Below, in pieces: positions 51,258 through 59,054 of a stretch of 64,000 bases of DNA. The notes beneath the pieces are model-generated. The model saw only the letters and a list, made by a program, of their open reading frames with translations. It was not told the origin of the DNA and did not search any database. Where the stretch lies: positions 248,001-312,000 of the forward strand of contig NZ_AP022612.1 of the NCBI RefSeq assembly GCF_010729895.1. Direction: 5' to 3'. Each line of letters opens with the position of its first letter. The stretch's first letter is position 1. The DNA comes from Mycolicibacterium confluentis (GTDB lineage Bacteria > Actinomycetota > Actinomycetes > Mycobacteriales > Mycobacteriaceae). The translations under genes and the position numbers were made by a program.

Positions 51258-52874
51258 ATGAGCGACATCCGATATGACGCGATCGTGATGGGCGCCGGGT
51301 TCTCCGGGCTTTACATGCTGCACCGCCTGCGGGAACTGGGGATCTCGGTGCTGGCGCTTGAGGCGGCCGAGGGTGTGGGGGGCACGTGGCTGTTCAACAG
51401 GTACCCCGGTGCGCGATGCGACATCGAGAGCATCGAGTACTCCTACAGCTTCTCCGACGAGATTCAGCAGGAGTGGGACTGGTCCGAGACCATGCCGGCT
51501 CAGCCGGAGATCGAGGCCTATCTGAACTTCGTCGCGGACAGGCTCGACCTGCGGCGCGACATCCGGTTCAACACCCGGGTCACGGCCATGACGTTCGACG
51601 CGGACGACGCGGCCTGGACGTTGAGCACCGACACGGGTGAGCGGTTCGTCGCCTCATTCGTGGTGGCCGCCACTGGAATCCTGTCGGTCCCGCTCGAACC
51701 CGACATTCCCGGTATGGACAGCTTTGACGGCGCCTCGCTGTACACCAGCTGCTGGCCGGAGTCCGGTCATCCGTTGGCCGGCAAGCGGGTTGGGGTGATC
51801 GGCACCGGATCCACCGGGGTGCAGTTGATTCCCGTCGTCGCACGGGAAGCCGGACACCTCACGGTCTTCCAGCGCTCGGCGGCCTTCACTCTGCCGTGGG
51901 ACGTGCGCAGCCTGGATTCGGCGGAACTCGCCGAACTCAAGGCCGCATACCCCGAGATCCGCGCCGCCCAGCGGGAGCACCCCGTCGGGGCGGCGCGGTT
52001 GAGTGCCTTCTCCCTGCTGTTGGACATGCTGGTCCAGCCGCCGATCAAGTCGGCATCGCGGGAGGACCAGCTGCGGGCGATCGACGAACGAGGCGTCATG
52101 GGAGCGCTGAACTGGGGCGATATCTTCTTCGACATCGAGGCCAATCGGATGGCGGCCGCCCTCTACGGCGAGGCCGTGGCCCGGATCGTCAAGGATCCCG
52201 ACACCGCCGCGGCGCTGGTGCCCAGCCACCCGTTCGGCTGTAAGCGGCCGATCATCGACCAGGGCTACTACGAGACGTACAACCGTGACAACGTCACGCT
52301 GGCGGATCTGCGCAGAGGTCCGATCCGCGAGATCACGCCCACCGGGATCGCCACCGAACAGCGCCACCACGACCTGGACGTCATCATCTACGCCACCGGT
52401 TTCGACGCCATGATCGGCGCGCTGAGCCGCATCGACGTCAAGGGACGCGACGGCAGGACGTTGCGCGAGGTCTGGGACGCCGAGGGGCCGACGTCGTATC
52501 TGGGCCTGCAGGTCGCCGGGTTCCCCAATCTGTTCATCGTCCAGGCGCCCGGAAGTCCCTCGGCCGCGACCAATTTCATCGCCGCTCTGGAGCAGCACGT
52601 CGAGTGGATCGGCGACACCATCGGCCATCTGCTGGCAGGGGGATACCGCACCATGGAGGCCACCTTGGACGCGCAGCGCGAGTGGATTGAGCACACCACG
52701 TCATTGGTGGAGCCGACGGTGCTGGCGCATCCGAGCTGCAACTCCTGGTACAACGGTGCCAACGTGCCCGGTAAGAAGCGCCGGTACATGGCCTACACCG
52801 CAGGCATTCCCGAGTACCGCCGTCGATGCGACGAGATCGCGGCGTCCGGCTACCCGGGCTTCGTGCTGGCGTGA
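51258..52874 (+). CDS. Baeyer-Villiger-type flavin monooxygenase
   Basis: This 538-residue class B monooxygenase inserts oxygen next to a ketone or oxygenates a related substrate. FAD motif GAGFSGLY (near 12) and NADPH motif GTGSTGVQ (near 183) are intact. The BVMO fingerprint FxGxxxHxxxWP reads FDGASLYTSCWP (near 155), with Tyr in place of His. ATG 51258 follows AAGGAGG. Its stop overlaps the hydrolase start (GTGA), the classical BVMO-esterase arrangement for turning a ketone into an ester and then hydrolysing it. Confidence 0.91.
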   Translation: MSDIRYDAIVMGAGFSGLYMLHRLRELGISVLALEAAEGVGGTWLFNRYPGARCDIESIEYSYSFSDEIQQEWDWSETMPAQPEIEAYLNFVADRLDLRRDIRFNTRVTAMTFDADDAAWTLSTDTGERFVASFVVAATGILSVPLEPDIPGMDSFDGASLYTSCWPESGHPLAGKRVGVIGTGSTGVQLIPVVAREAGHLTVFQRSAAFTLPWDVRSLDSAELAELKAAYPEIRAAQREHPVGAARLSAFSLLLDMLVQPPIKSASREDQLRAIDERGVMGALNWGDIFFDIEANRMAAALYGEAVARIVKDPDTAAALVPSHPFGCKRPIIDQGYYETYNRDNVTLADLRRGPIREITPTGIATEQRHHDLDVIIYATGFDAMIGALSRIDVKGRDGRTLREVWDAEGPTSYLGLQVAGFPNLFIVQAPGSPSAATNFIAALEQHVEWIGDTIGHLLAGGYRTMEATLDAQREWIEHTTSLVEPTVLAHPSCNSWYNGANVPGKKRRYMAYTAGIPEYRRRCDEIAASGYPGFVLA

Positions 52875-54001
52875 GTGTGACCGGGATGCGGCCTCAGGAG
52901 CGGGTACGGCAGATCGCGCGGGAACTGTCCGGGGTGCTGCCGCGCTCGGTGGGCGCGCTCACCGGAGATGGTGACTGGTCGGCCTGGTCCCCGCGTGGCC
53001 TCCGCCAACTGGGCGAGGTGGCACTCGACGAGTTGGTGGTCACCGGGATGACGTTGACCGCGTCGCCTCCGGCGCTGCACAGCGAGGCCAGTGGCTACGC
53101 GGCGGTGGCCGACACGTTGTCCGGGCTCTCTGTTGCGGAGGCCTATCCCACTCCGGAAAAGTTGCAGGTCAAGAAGAGTCGACGGCGACTCGCCGGGCAG
53201 CTCGCCTTCGAGGAGATCACCTACGAGCACGACCCTCGGCTGCCGGACTGCCTGTCGCAGTACGGCGCCCCCGCCCCCGCGGTGTGCAACGTCGTGCGGC
53301 ATCGCGGCGGATCTCGGCCCTGGCTGATCTGGGTGCACGGTGCCGGGCAGGGCGGGCTGTCCGACTTCGCGGTGGCCAGGATCGGCCGAATTCATCACCG
53401 CCTGGGCTACAACATCGCGATGCCGATCCAGCCCGGACACGGCATCAGGCGTCGATGGTTTCCGACCTACCCCGACACCGACCCGGTGTCCAACGTCGCG
53501 GGCATGATGCGCGCGGTCTCTGAGGTGCGGGCCGTGGTCAGATGGGTGCAACCGCAGGCCAGCACGACCGTGCTGTCGGGGCTGTCGCTGGGCAGTGGGG
53601 TCACCGCTCTGGTCGCGGCACTGGAGCCTGGACTGGACGGGGTCGCGCTGTACACACCGATCCTGGGACTCAACGGCATGATCGCCAACCATCTGCATCG
53701 CTGGGGCGGGGCGGCCGACGCCGTCAGCGCGGTGCTGGCCTCGGCGGAGGTGGCTGCGCTGACCGCGGTGATCGACCCGCTGGCCAACCCGCCGCTGGTG
53801 CCGCCAGAGCACCGGTTGATCGTCGGAGCCTGGAACGACCAGATGGCGATGCGTGCACCGGCATTGGCGATGCATGAGCGCTGGGGCGGCAGGCTGCACT
53901 GGCACGACGGCGGCCATGTGGGGCACCTGTTCTCGGGTCGAGTGCAGGCCGTGACCGAGGCGTTCCTCCGCGACGTGGCGAGCCAGGGGTGGTTCGAATG
54001 A
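52871..54001 (+). CDS. Alpha/beta hydrolase
   Basis: This 376-residue hydrolase has an extra N-terminal region of about 150 residues before the fold. The oxyanion segment is IWVHGAGQGG (near 156), the nucleophile Ser is in SGLSLGSGV (near 238), and the late His is in HDGGHVGHLF (near 352). GTG 52871 overlaps the BVMO stop, so it probably hydrolyses the ester or lactone made by that enzyme (inference). Its own end overlaps the next start (ATGA). Confidence 0.88.
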   Translation: MSVTGMRPQERVRQIARELSGVLPRSVGALTGDGDWSAWSPRGLRQLGEVALDELVVTGMTLTASPPALHSEASGYAAVADTLSGLSVAEAYPTPEKLQVKKSRRRLAGQLAFEEITYEHDPRLPDCLSQYGAPAPAVCNVVRHRGGSRPWLIWVHGAGQGGLSDFAVARIGRIHHRLGYNIAMPIQPGHGIRRRWFPTYPDTDPVSNVAGMMRAVSEVRAVVRWVQPQASTTVLSGLSLGSGVTALVAALEPGLDGVALYTPILGLNGMIANHLHRWGGAADAVSAVLASAEVAALTAVIDPLANPPLVPPEHRLIVGAWNDQMAMRAPALAMHERWGGRLHWHDGGHVGHLFSGRVQAVTEAFLRDVASQGWFE

Positions 54002-54369
54002 GGACTGCGCGTGAAGTGGTGGAGTTGTACAACCTCGAATTGTGGAACAACCAGCGCTATGACCTGGTGGACGAGATCATCGCCGACACCATGGTCCGCC
54101 ATGAGGTCGGGGAATCGCACACGCTGTCTCGCGCCGATGCCCGTAAGCGGGTCGAGGACATGTGGGAGCAGTTCGAGAGTCTCACGTTCGTACTGAACAG
54201 CGTGATCGCCGACGAGGACGGACAGCACGTCGCGATCGTCTACGACTCGACGATCAGCGCCAAGGACGGTTCCGAGTTCAAGATCGCCAGCATCGAGGTG
54301 TTCAAGGTGGTCGACGGGCGGATCACCGATGTGTGGAACTGCGGGTACGGCCAGGGAGTCTGGAGCTGA
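53998..54369 (+). CDS. SnoaL-like (NTF2 superfamily) small protein
   Basis: This 123-residue protein has the cone-shaped NTF2/SnoaL fold pattern: N-terminal helices (AREVVELYNLELWNNQRYDLVDEI), then four to five strands ending VFKVVDGRITDVWNCGYGQG. Such proteins act as small cyclases, isomerases, hydrolases or dehydratases in polyketide and terpenoid metabolism. ATG 53998 is coupled to the hydrolase gene. It is the third gene of the BVMO operon and could process the BVMO/hydrolase product. Confidence 0.85.
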   Translation: MRTAREVVELYNLELWNNQRYDLVDEIIADTMVRHEVGESHTLSRADARKRVEDMWEQFESLTFVLNSVIADEDGQHVAIVYDSTISAKDGSEFKIASIEVFKVVDGRITDVWNCGYGQGVWS

Positions 54370-54451
54370 CTCCGGGTTCCTGACAACTGGAGCCCCGAGT
54401 GCCGTTGAATGCCGTAGGGGGACTGACGAAGTGTGTGGAGAGGATCTGACG

Positions 54452-55495
54452 ATGACCGATCGAGTGCTCGATGAGTTGGGCTACTACCTGCTGGCCGGTG
54501 CCGGCGGAGAGGGGCCCGCGACGCTCATGGACGAGGCGCGCCGGGGTGAAGAACTGGGCTTCGGCACAGCATTCATCTCGGAGCGCTGGAACGTCAAGGA
54601 GGCCTCGTCGTTGACCGGCGCGGCGTGTGCCGTCACATCGCGTATGCAGATCGCCACCGCCGCGACCAACCACAACACCCGGCACCCGCTGATCACCGGA
54701 TCATGGGCGACCACCATGCACCGCCTCTCGCGCGGGCGTTTCACCCTGGGGATCGGGCGCGGGATTGCCGCGATATACAAGGCGTTCGGTATCTCGGCGG
54801 TGACCACCGCGCAGATGGAGGACTTCGCGCAGGTGATGCGGCGCCTGTGGCACGGCGAGCTGATCTTCAACCACGACGGGCCCATCGGGAAGTACCCGGT
54901 GCTGTTCCTGGATCCCGACTTCAATGAGGACATCAGGTTGGCCTTGGTGGCCTTCGGTCCCGAAACCCTCAAACTCGGCGGCCGGGCCTTCGACGACGTC
55001 ATCCTGCACACCTACTTCACTCCCGAAACGCTGCAGCGGTGTGTCAAAACCGTCAAGGAGGCCGCCGAGCAGGCTGGCCGCGACCCCGACTCGGTGAAGG
55101 TCTGGTCCTGCTTCGCCACCGTCGGTGATCACCTGCCCGAGGAGCTTCGGCTGAAGAAGACCGTCGCCCGCCTGGCCACCTATCTGCAGGGATACGGAGA
55201 CCTGCTGGTGTCGACCAACAATTGGGATCCGGCTGTGCTGGAACGCTTCCGGGCCGACTCAGTGGTGACCTCCATCCCCGGAGGCATCGACCACAAGGCG
55301 TCCGCCGAGCAGATCGAGCACATCGCGACACTGCTGCCCGACGAGTGGTTGGAGATCGCGGCCACCGGCAGCCCGCAGCAGTGCGCCGAGCGTGTGCGCA
55401 AGGAATTCGACTACGGCGCCGACGCGGTCATCATGCACGGCGCCACACCCGACGAACTGGAACCCATCGTGGCGGCGTATCGCGCCGTCGAGTGA
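54452..55495 (+). CDS. Luciferase-like, probable F420-dependent oxidoreductase
   Basis: This 347-residue TIM-barrel protein of the LLM class (perhaps TIGR03857-like) begins with LGYYLLAGAGGEGPATLMDEARRGEELGFGTAF and has LSRGRFTLGIGRG (near 89) at the cofactor site. Actinobacterial members mostly use F420 for hydride transfer to carbonyl or enone groups. ATG 54452 follows GAGAGG. An 82-bp gap with no clear promoter separates it from the SnoaL-like gene, so it probably ends the BVMO operon. Confidence 0.87.
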   Translation: MTDRVLDELGYYLLAGAGGEGPATLMDEARRGEELGFGTAFISERWNVKEASSLTGAACAVTSRMQIATAATNHNTRHPLITGSWATTMHRLSRGRFTLGIGRGIAAIYKAFGISAVTTAQMEDFAQVMRRLWHGELIFNHDGPIGKYPVLFLDPDFNEDIRLALVAFGPETLKLGGRAFDDVILHTYFTPETLQRCVKTVKEAAEQAGRDPDSVKVWSCFATVGDHLPEELRLKKTVARLATYLQGYGDLLVSTNNWDPAVLERFRADSVVTSIPGGIDHKASAEQIEHIATLLPDEWLEIAATGSPQQCAERVRKEFDYGADAVIMHGATPDELEPIVAAYRAVE

Positions 55496-55500
55496 CGTGA

Positions 55501-55548
55501 GTGCGCGAAATTGCCGGGAATCTCGTCAGATCGCCTGCAATTTCGCAC
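55501..55548. terminator. Intergenic inverted repeat, family 2 copy D
   Basis: Positions 55501-55517 pair with 55534-55548 (arm core GAAATTGC/GCAATTTC) with one bulge and one mismatch. The 16-base loop begins GAATCTCG, exactly as in copy C at 19340. It lies directly after the luciferase-like gene and probably ends its transcript. Confidence 0.65.
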
Positions 55549-55640
55549 ACCCGACGCGTCCTCGGTGCGGGCCGACGTTCTCGCATTGAGCACGTCGCTT
55601 GTTGCTGTTGCTGTTGCAGAGCGAGGCGGAGGTGGGGCCG

Positions 55641-55745
55641 ATGGGTGTTCAGCAGGCGCGCCAACTGACGCGCGGGCCAGTCCAGCGGGTCGACGAGCTT
55701 CTCGCTGATGTGGTGCGGACGGTCGAGCACTTCCGACGGGCCTGA
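55641..55745 (+). other. Possible gene remnant, 34 codons
   Basis: ATG 55641 opens a frame reading MGVQQARQLTRGPVQR and ending VRTVEHFRRA. It looks like the helical end of a larger protein. Before it is a (TTGCTG) run near 55600-55619, and the frame is closed further upstream. It has no ribosome site or recognised domain. I see no other gene in 55496-55863. Confidence 0.25.
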
Positions 55746-55783
55746 AAGGGTCTCACGAGCGTCCGGTTTTGTACGCCGACATC

Positions 55784-55861
55784 GGCGCGTCACCGTACAG
55801 ACACGGCCCGTCGCCGAGAGCAAAGACGGCGTGTCACTGTACAGACACGGCCCGTCGCCGA
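55784..55861. repeat. Two 34-bp direct repeats downstream of lipocalin-like gene
   Basis: Units at 55784-55817 and 55828-55861 match at 32 of 34 positions with a 44-bp period; each contains TGTACAGACACGG-like text around GTACAG. Each unit can fold as GTGTC...GACAC around CTGTACAG. The second ends three bases before the lipocalin stop codon (minus strand). Confidence 0.75.
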
Positions 55862-55863
55862 AG

Positions 55864-56247
55864 TCAGACGCGGCGCCAGATCAGCGTGCTGTGCGTGGTG
55901 TTGCCGGTCTGGTCGGTCATCGAGGCCGAGAGCGTCAGGGTGTCACCGTCGATGCGGGCGTGCCGCACCTGGGGCGAGAGAAGAAGCTCCGGCATAGTCG
56001 ACATCACCACGTCGTGGCGCACAGTGCCCGCGGCCTCGTCGACGTGGAAACGACCACCGTAGGCGATGTACTGCCCGATGTCGGACTCTCCGTCGCCGGG
56101 AGCCAACTGTGCCGACATGCAGCCGTCGGCGGTGTACAGGATGAGCCCGCGGGGCCTGCGGCCCAACGGCTCTCGGGTCCCGCCATCGTCGGTGGCGTGG
56201 AACGACTCCAGGGCCCAACCGCCCAGAAGCGCATCTCGTATGGTCAT
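55864..56247 (-). CDS. Lipocalin-like domain protein
   Basis: This 127-residue protein fits the lipocalin-like family (PF13924 type): the GGWALESFHAT start, RPRGLILYTADGCMSAQL, GRFHVDEAAGTVRHDV and TLTLSASM strands form a small beta barrel for a hydrophobic ligand. No signal peptide is present, so it is cytosolic. ATG 56247 follows GAGG. It lies 13 bp after the carboxyltransferase gene and is probably co-transcribed. Its function is unknown; it may bind or isomerise a pathway intermediate. Confidence 0.82.
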   Translation of the reverse strand: MTIRDALLGGWALESFHATDDGGTREPLGRRPRGLILYTADGCMSAQLAPGDGESDIGQYIAYGGRFHVDEAAGTVRHDVVMSTMPELLLSPQVRHARIDGDTLTLSASMTDQTGNTTHSTLIWRRV

Positions 56248-56260
56248 GGAACGCCTCGAT

Positions 56261-57763
56261 TCAGGGCAGGATCGCGGTGCGCGTCACTGGTTCCGCGGGC
56301 ACGGCCCGGCTGTGCATGGCCCGCACCAGCGTTGTCAGAAGTGCGTCTCGGGTTTCGCGGGGATCGATGAGTTCGTCGAAACTGAGTTTCGCAGCGGACC
56401 GGAACGACGCCTGCGTCTCGGCCTCGTGCAGCTTCTCCGACGCCTCAGCGTCCACCTTGGCCGCCCGGGTCAGCGCCGCTGCGCTCATGGCGCCCAGGGT
56501 CGAGCCCGGGTAGCCGAACGTGGCCACCTGATCGTCGAAACCCAACAGCGACATCACCATCGAGCCGAACCCGTAGGCCTTACGCAGGGTGAGGTGGAGT
56601 TTGAGCGTGCTGGCCATGGTCTGCGCGGCGAACATGCGTGCGCCCGCGCGCAGCACGCCGCTTCGTTCGGACCTGCTGCCCGGGAGCATGCCGGGATTGT
56701 CGGACAGGAAGACGATCGGCAGGTGGAACGAGTCCGCGACCATGATGAAGTGCGCGGCCTTGTCGGCGGCGTCGGCGTCGATGGACCCGGCCATCACCAT
56801 CGGCTGATTGGCGACCACGGCCACCGGATGTCCGCCGAGATGTGCCAGTGCGCAGACGATTCCACGACCGAATCCAGGCTGCACCTCGAACCAGTCGGGG
56901 TCGTCGAACACCACGTCGATCACCTTGCGGATGTCATAGACGCGGCGATTGTCTCGCGGAATGATGTCGAGCAGTTCGGGTGTGGACCGCGGTCCAGTCG
57001 AGGCATCGGCAGGCCGGGTCGGCGGATAACTCCACGAGGTGGGTGGGAAGTAGGACAGATAACGCCGGATGTCGGCCAGCGCGGCCTCGTCGTCGGGAGC
57101 GACATTGTGGATGACGCCGCTGGATATCGCCACGTCGGGGCCGCCGAGGTCCTCCTTTGAAATATCCTCTCCGGTGGACTCTTTCACCACGGGCGGGCCC
57201 GCGGTGAAGATGGCCGCGCCCGCAGTCATGATGCGGAAGTCGCACACCGGCGCCACGAGCGCGCCGTGACCCGCCGACGGACCCAGGATGGCCGCCACCG
57301 TCGGGACTATGCCCGAACAGCGCGCCTGGGCGATCAGGTCGATGGGTGCGCGTCCGCCCCCATGCTTGCCGGGACGGAACCCGGCCCCCTCCAGCAGCAT
57401 CACCAGCGGAATGCGGTTGCGCAGCGCCAGTTCGGCGATTCGGTGCCGTTTCGAGTTGCTGCCCGTGCCGATGGTGCCCGCCATCGTCGTGAAGTCCTCG
57501 GCACCGACCATGACAGGTGTTCCGTCGATCTCCCCGGACCCTGTGACGATGCCGTCCGCTGGGACGTCGCCCCCGACGAGGGTTCCGATCTCGCGGAAGC
57601 TGCCCGGGTCGAGAAGTGCGTCGATGCGGGCGCGGGCATCGAGTCTGCCCGCGCCGCGATGCTTGGCCAGGCGTTCGGGACCGCCCATGGCGTAGGAGCG
57701 TTCGCGACGGAGCTTCAGGTCGGCCAGCGTGTCTTTCCAGTCGGGCCGTTCCGCGTCTGCCAT
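56261..57763 (-). CDS. Acyl-CoA carboxylase carboxyltransferase (beta) subunit
   Basis: This 500-residue crotonase-superfamily protein has the two carboxyltransferase halves: N-terminal (GGPERLAKHRGAGRLDARARID, then EGAGFRPGKHGGG near 127) and C-terminal (DNPGMLPGSRSERSGVLRAG near 355, AYGFGSMVMS near 393). It would move CO2 from biotin to an acyl-CoA. No biotin carboxylase or biotin carrier gene lies in the window, so it must borrow an alpha subunit encoded elsewhere. ATG 57763 follows GAGGAG. It is divergent from a luciferase-like gene. Confidence 0.9.
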   Translation of the reverse strand: MADAERPDWKDTLADLKLRRERSYAMGGPERLAKHRGAGRLDARARIDALLDPGSFREIGTLVGGDVPADGIVTGSGEIDGTPVMVGAEDFTTMAGTIGTGSNSKRHRIAELALRNRIPLVMLLEGAGFRPGKHGGGRAPIDLIAQARCSGIVPTVAAILGPSAGHGALVAPVCDFRIMTAGAAIFTAGPPVVKESTGEDISKEDLGGPDVAISSGVIHNVAPDDEAALADIRRYLSYFPPTSWSYPPTRPADASTGPRSTPELLDIIPRDNRRVYDIRKVIDVVFDDPDWFEVQPGFGRGIVCALAHLGGHPVAVVANQPMVMAGSIDADAADKAAHFIMVADSFHLPIVFLSDNPGMLPGSRSERSGVLRAGARMFAAQTMASTLKLHLTLRKAYGFGSMVMSLLGFDDQVATFGYPGSTLGAMSAAALTRAAKVDAEASEKLHEAETQASFRSAAKLSFDELIDPRETRDALLTTLVRAMHSRAVPAEPVTRTAILP

Positions 57764-57800
57764 ACGTCTCCTCGGGTGGTCGACGGCACGATCCTAACGC

Positions 57801-57839
57801 TCAACGCAGAAGCGTTGACCATACCGAATCACTTACTGT
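57801..57839. promoter_or_regulatory. Divergent promoter: TCAACGC hairpin/operator and TACTGT -10
   Basis: TCAACGC-AGAA-GCGTTGA (57801-57818) is a perfect 7-bp inverted repeat. TACTGT (57834-57839) lies 12 bases before the luciferase-like ATG, giving a very short leader; the heptamer TACTGTA also provides a -10 toward the carboxyltransferase. Confidence 0.5.
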
Positions 57840-57851
57840 AGCTTCACCGGC

Positions 57852-58970
57852 ATGGTCGGGACGTTGAAGATCGACCGCGGTATCCCCGGCCGGTTGGACG
57901 GCGCAGGCGCCTCGGCCCGAGCGCACGAAGAGGCCGGCTATGACGGCTGCTGGACGGGCGAGATCAACCACGATCCATTCCTGTCGATGCTGTTGGCCGC
58001 GGAGTACACGACGTCGATCGAGTTGGGCACCAGCATCGCGGTCGCGTTCGCCCGCACCCCGATGACGGTGGCGCAGTCCGCCTGGGATCTGCAGTCGTAT
58101 TCACGGGGCCGATTCATCCTGGGCCTGGGCACACAGATCCAGCCGCACATCGAGAAACGGTTCTCGATGCCGTGGAGTCATCCGGTGCGCCGCATGGCGG
58201 AATTCATTGCGGCGCTGCGGGAGATCTGGCGGTGCTGGCACACCGGCGACAGGCTGAGCTTCTCCGGCGAGTTTTACACCCACAAGCTCATGACGCCGAT
58301 GTTCACGCCGGAACCGTCAGACTTCCCGGATCCCAAGGTGTTCGTCGCGGCCGTTGGCGAGGCGATGACCGAGATGTGCGGGCGCACCGCCGACGGCCTG
58401 CTGGTGCACGCCTTCACGACGCGGCGCTACCTCGACGAGGTCACCATTCCCGCCCTTCAACGCGGGCTCGCGCGGGAGTCGCGGGACCGGGCCGACATCG
58501 AGGTCTCGAGTCCGGTGTTCGTGGTGACGGGACGCGACGAGGACGAGATGTCGACCTCCGCGGCGGCGTTCCGTAAGCAGATCGCGTTCTATGCGTCGAC
58601 GCCGGCGTATCGCCGGGTGCTCGACCTGCACGGGTGGGGTGAGCTTCAGCCCGAATTGCGCCGGCTGTCCATCGAGGGCGAATGGGATGCGATGTCCGCG
58701 CTCATCGACGACGAGATTCTGGGCGCGTTCGCGGTGATGGCCCCCCTCGACCAGGTCGCGGCGGCCCTGGCTAAGCGGTGCGCCGGCGTGATCGACCGCG
58801 TGCTTCCCGGATTTCCCGCGGGCACACCGGAACCCGTGATCGCCACGGTGCTCGACGAGGTGCGCACCGCCCGCCGGCTGTTCCTGGACTTCGACGCGAC
58901 CGCGCGCAGGGCCTATGCGGAGCGTGTGGAGGCCGCGACAGGCGTGCTCGACGAGGCTCAGCAGACCTGA
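57852..58970 (+). CDS. Luciferase-like, probable F420-dependent oxidoreductase
   Basis: This 372-residue LLM-class protein (perhaps TIGR03617-like) has the barrel opening AHEEAGYDGCWTGEINHDPF and the cofactor-site LQSYSRGRFILGLGTQIQPHIEKRFSMPW split at about 82-100. A long mid insertion (DEDEMSTSAAAFRKQ) is typical of the group. ATG 57852 has no Shine-Dalgarno sequence and lies close to the predicted transcription start, so initiation may be nearly leaderless. It precedes a P450 gene by 84 bp. It could reduce an enone or ketone of the pathway. Confidence 0.87.
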   Translation: MVGTLKIDRGIPGRLDGAGASARAHEEAGYDGCWTGEINHDPFLSMLLAAEYTTSIELGTSIAVAFARTPMTVAQSAWDLQSYSRGRFILGLGTQIQPHIEKRFSMPWSHPVRRMAEFIAALREIWRCWHTGDRLSFSGEFYTHKLMTPMFTPEPSDFPDPKVFVAAVGEAMTEMCGRTADGLLVHAFTTRRYLDEVTIPALQRGLARESRDRADIEVSSPVFVVTGRDEDEMSTSAAAFRKQIAFYASTPAYRRVLDLHGWGELQPELRRLSIEGEWDAMSALIDDEILGAFAVMAPLDQVAAALAKRCAGVIDRVLPGFPAGTPEPVIATVLDEVRTARRLFLDFDATARRAYAERVEAATGVLDEAQQT

Positions 58971-59002
58971 GGTCCCAATACTGAAGGCATTACGGGAACT
59001 GC

Positions 59003-59033
59003 TACTGTGACTTCGAACAGTGACCGGTGTCAC
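59003..59033 (+). promoter_or_regulatory. P450 promoter with GTGAC/GTCAC repeat
   Basis: TACTGT (59003-59008) is a possible -10. GTGAC-CGGT-GTCAC (59020-59033) is an inverted repeat just downstream, where a repressor could block transcription. The P450 start is at 59055 after GGGAG. Confidence 0.35.
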
Positions 59034-59054
59034 CGTGATGAGGCGGGAGCAGTG

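Noticed and set aside
55590..55640. TTGCTG microsatellite-like run as a coding poly-Leu or poly-Gln tract
   Set aside because: Only about 20 bases long, flanked by stops, and not within a supported gene.
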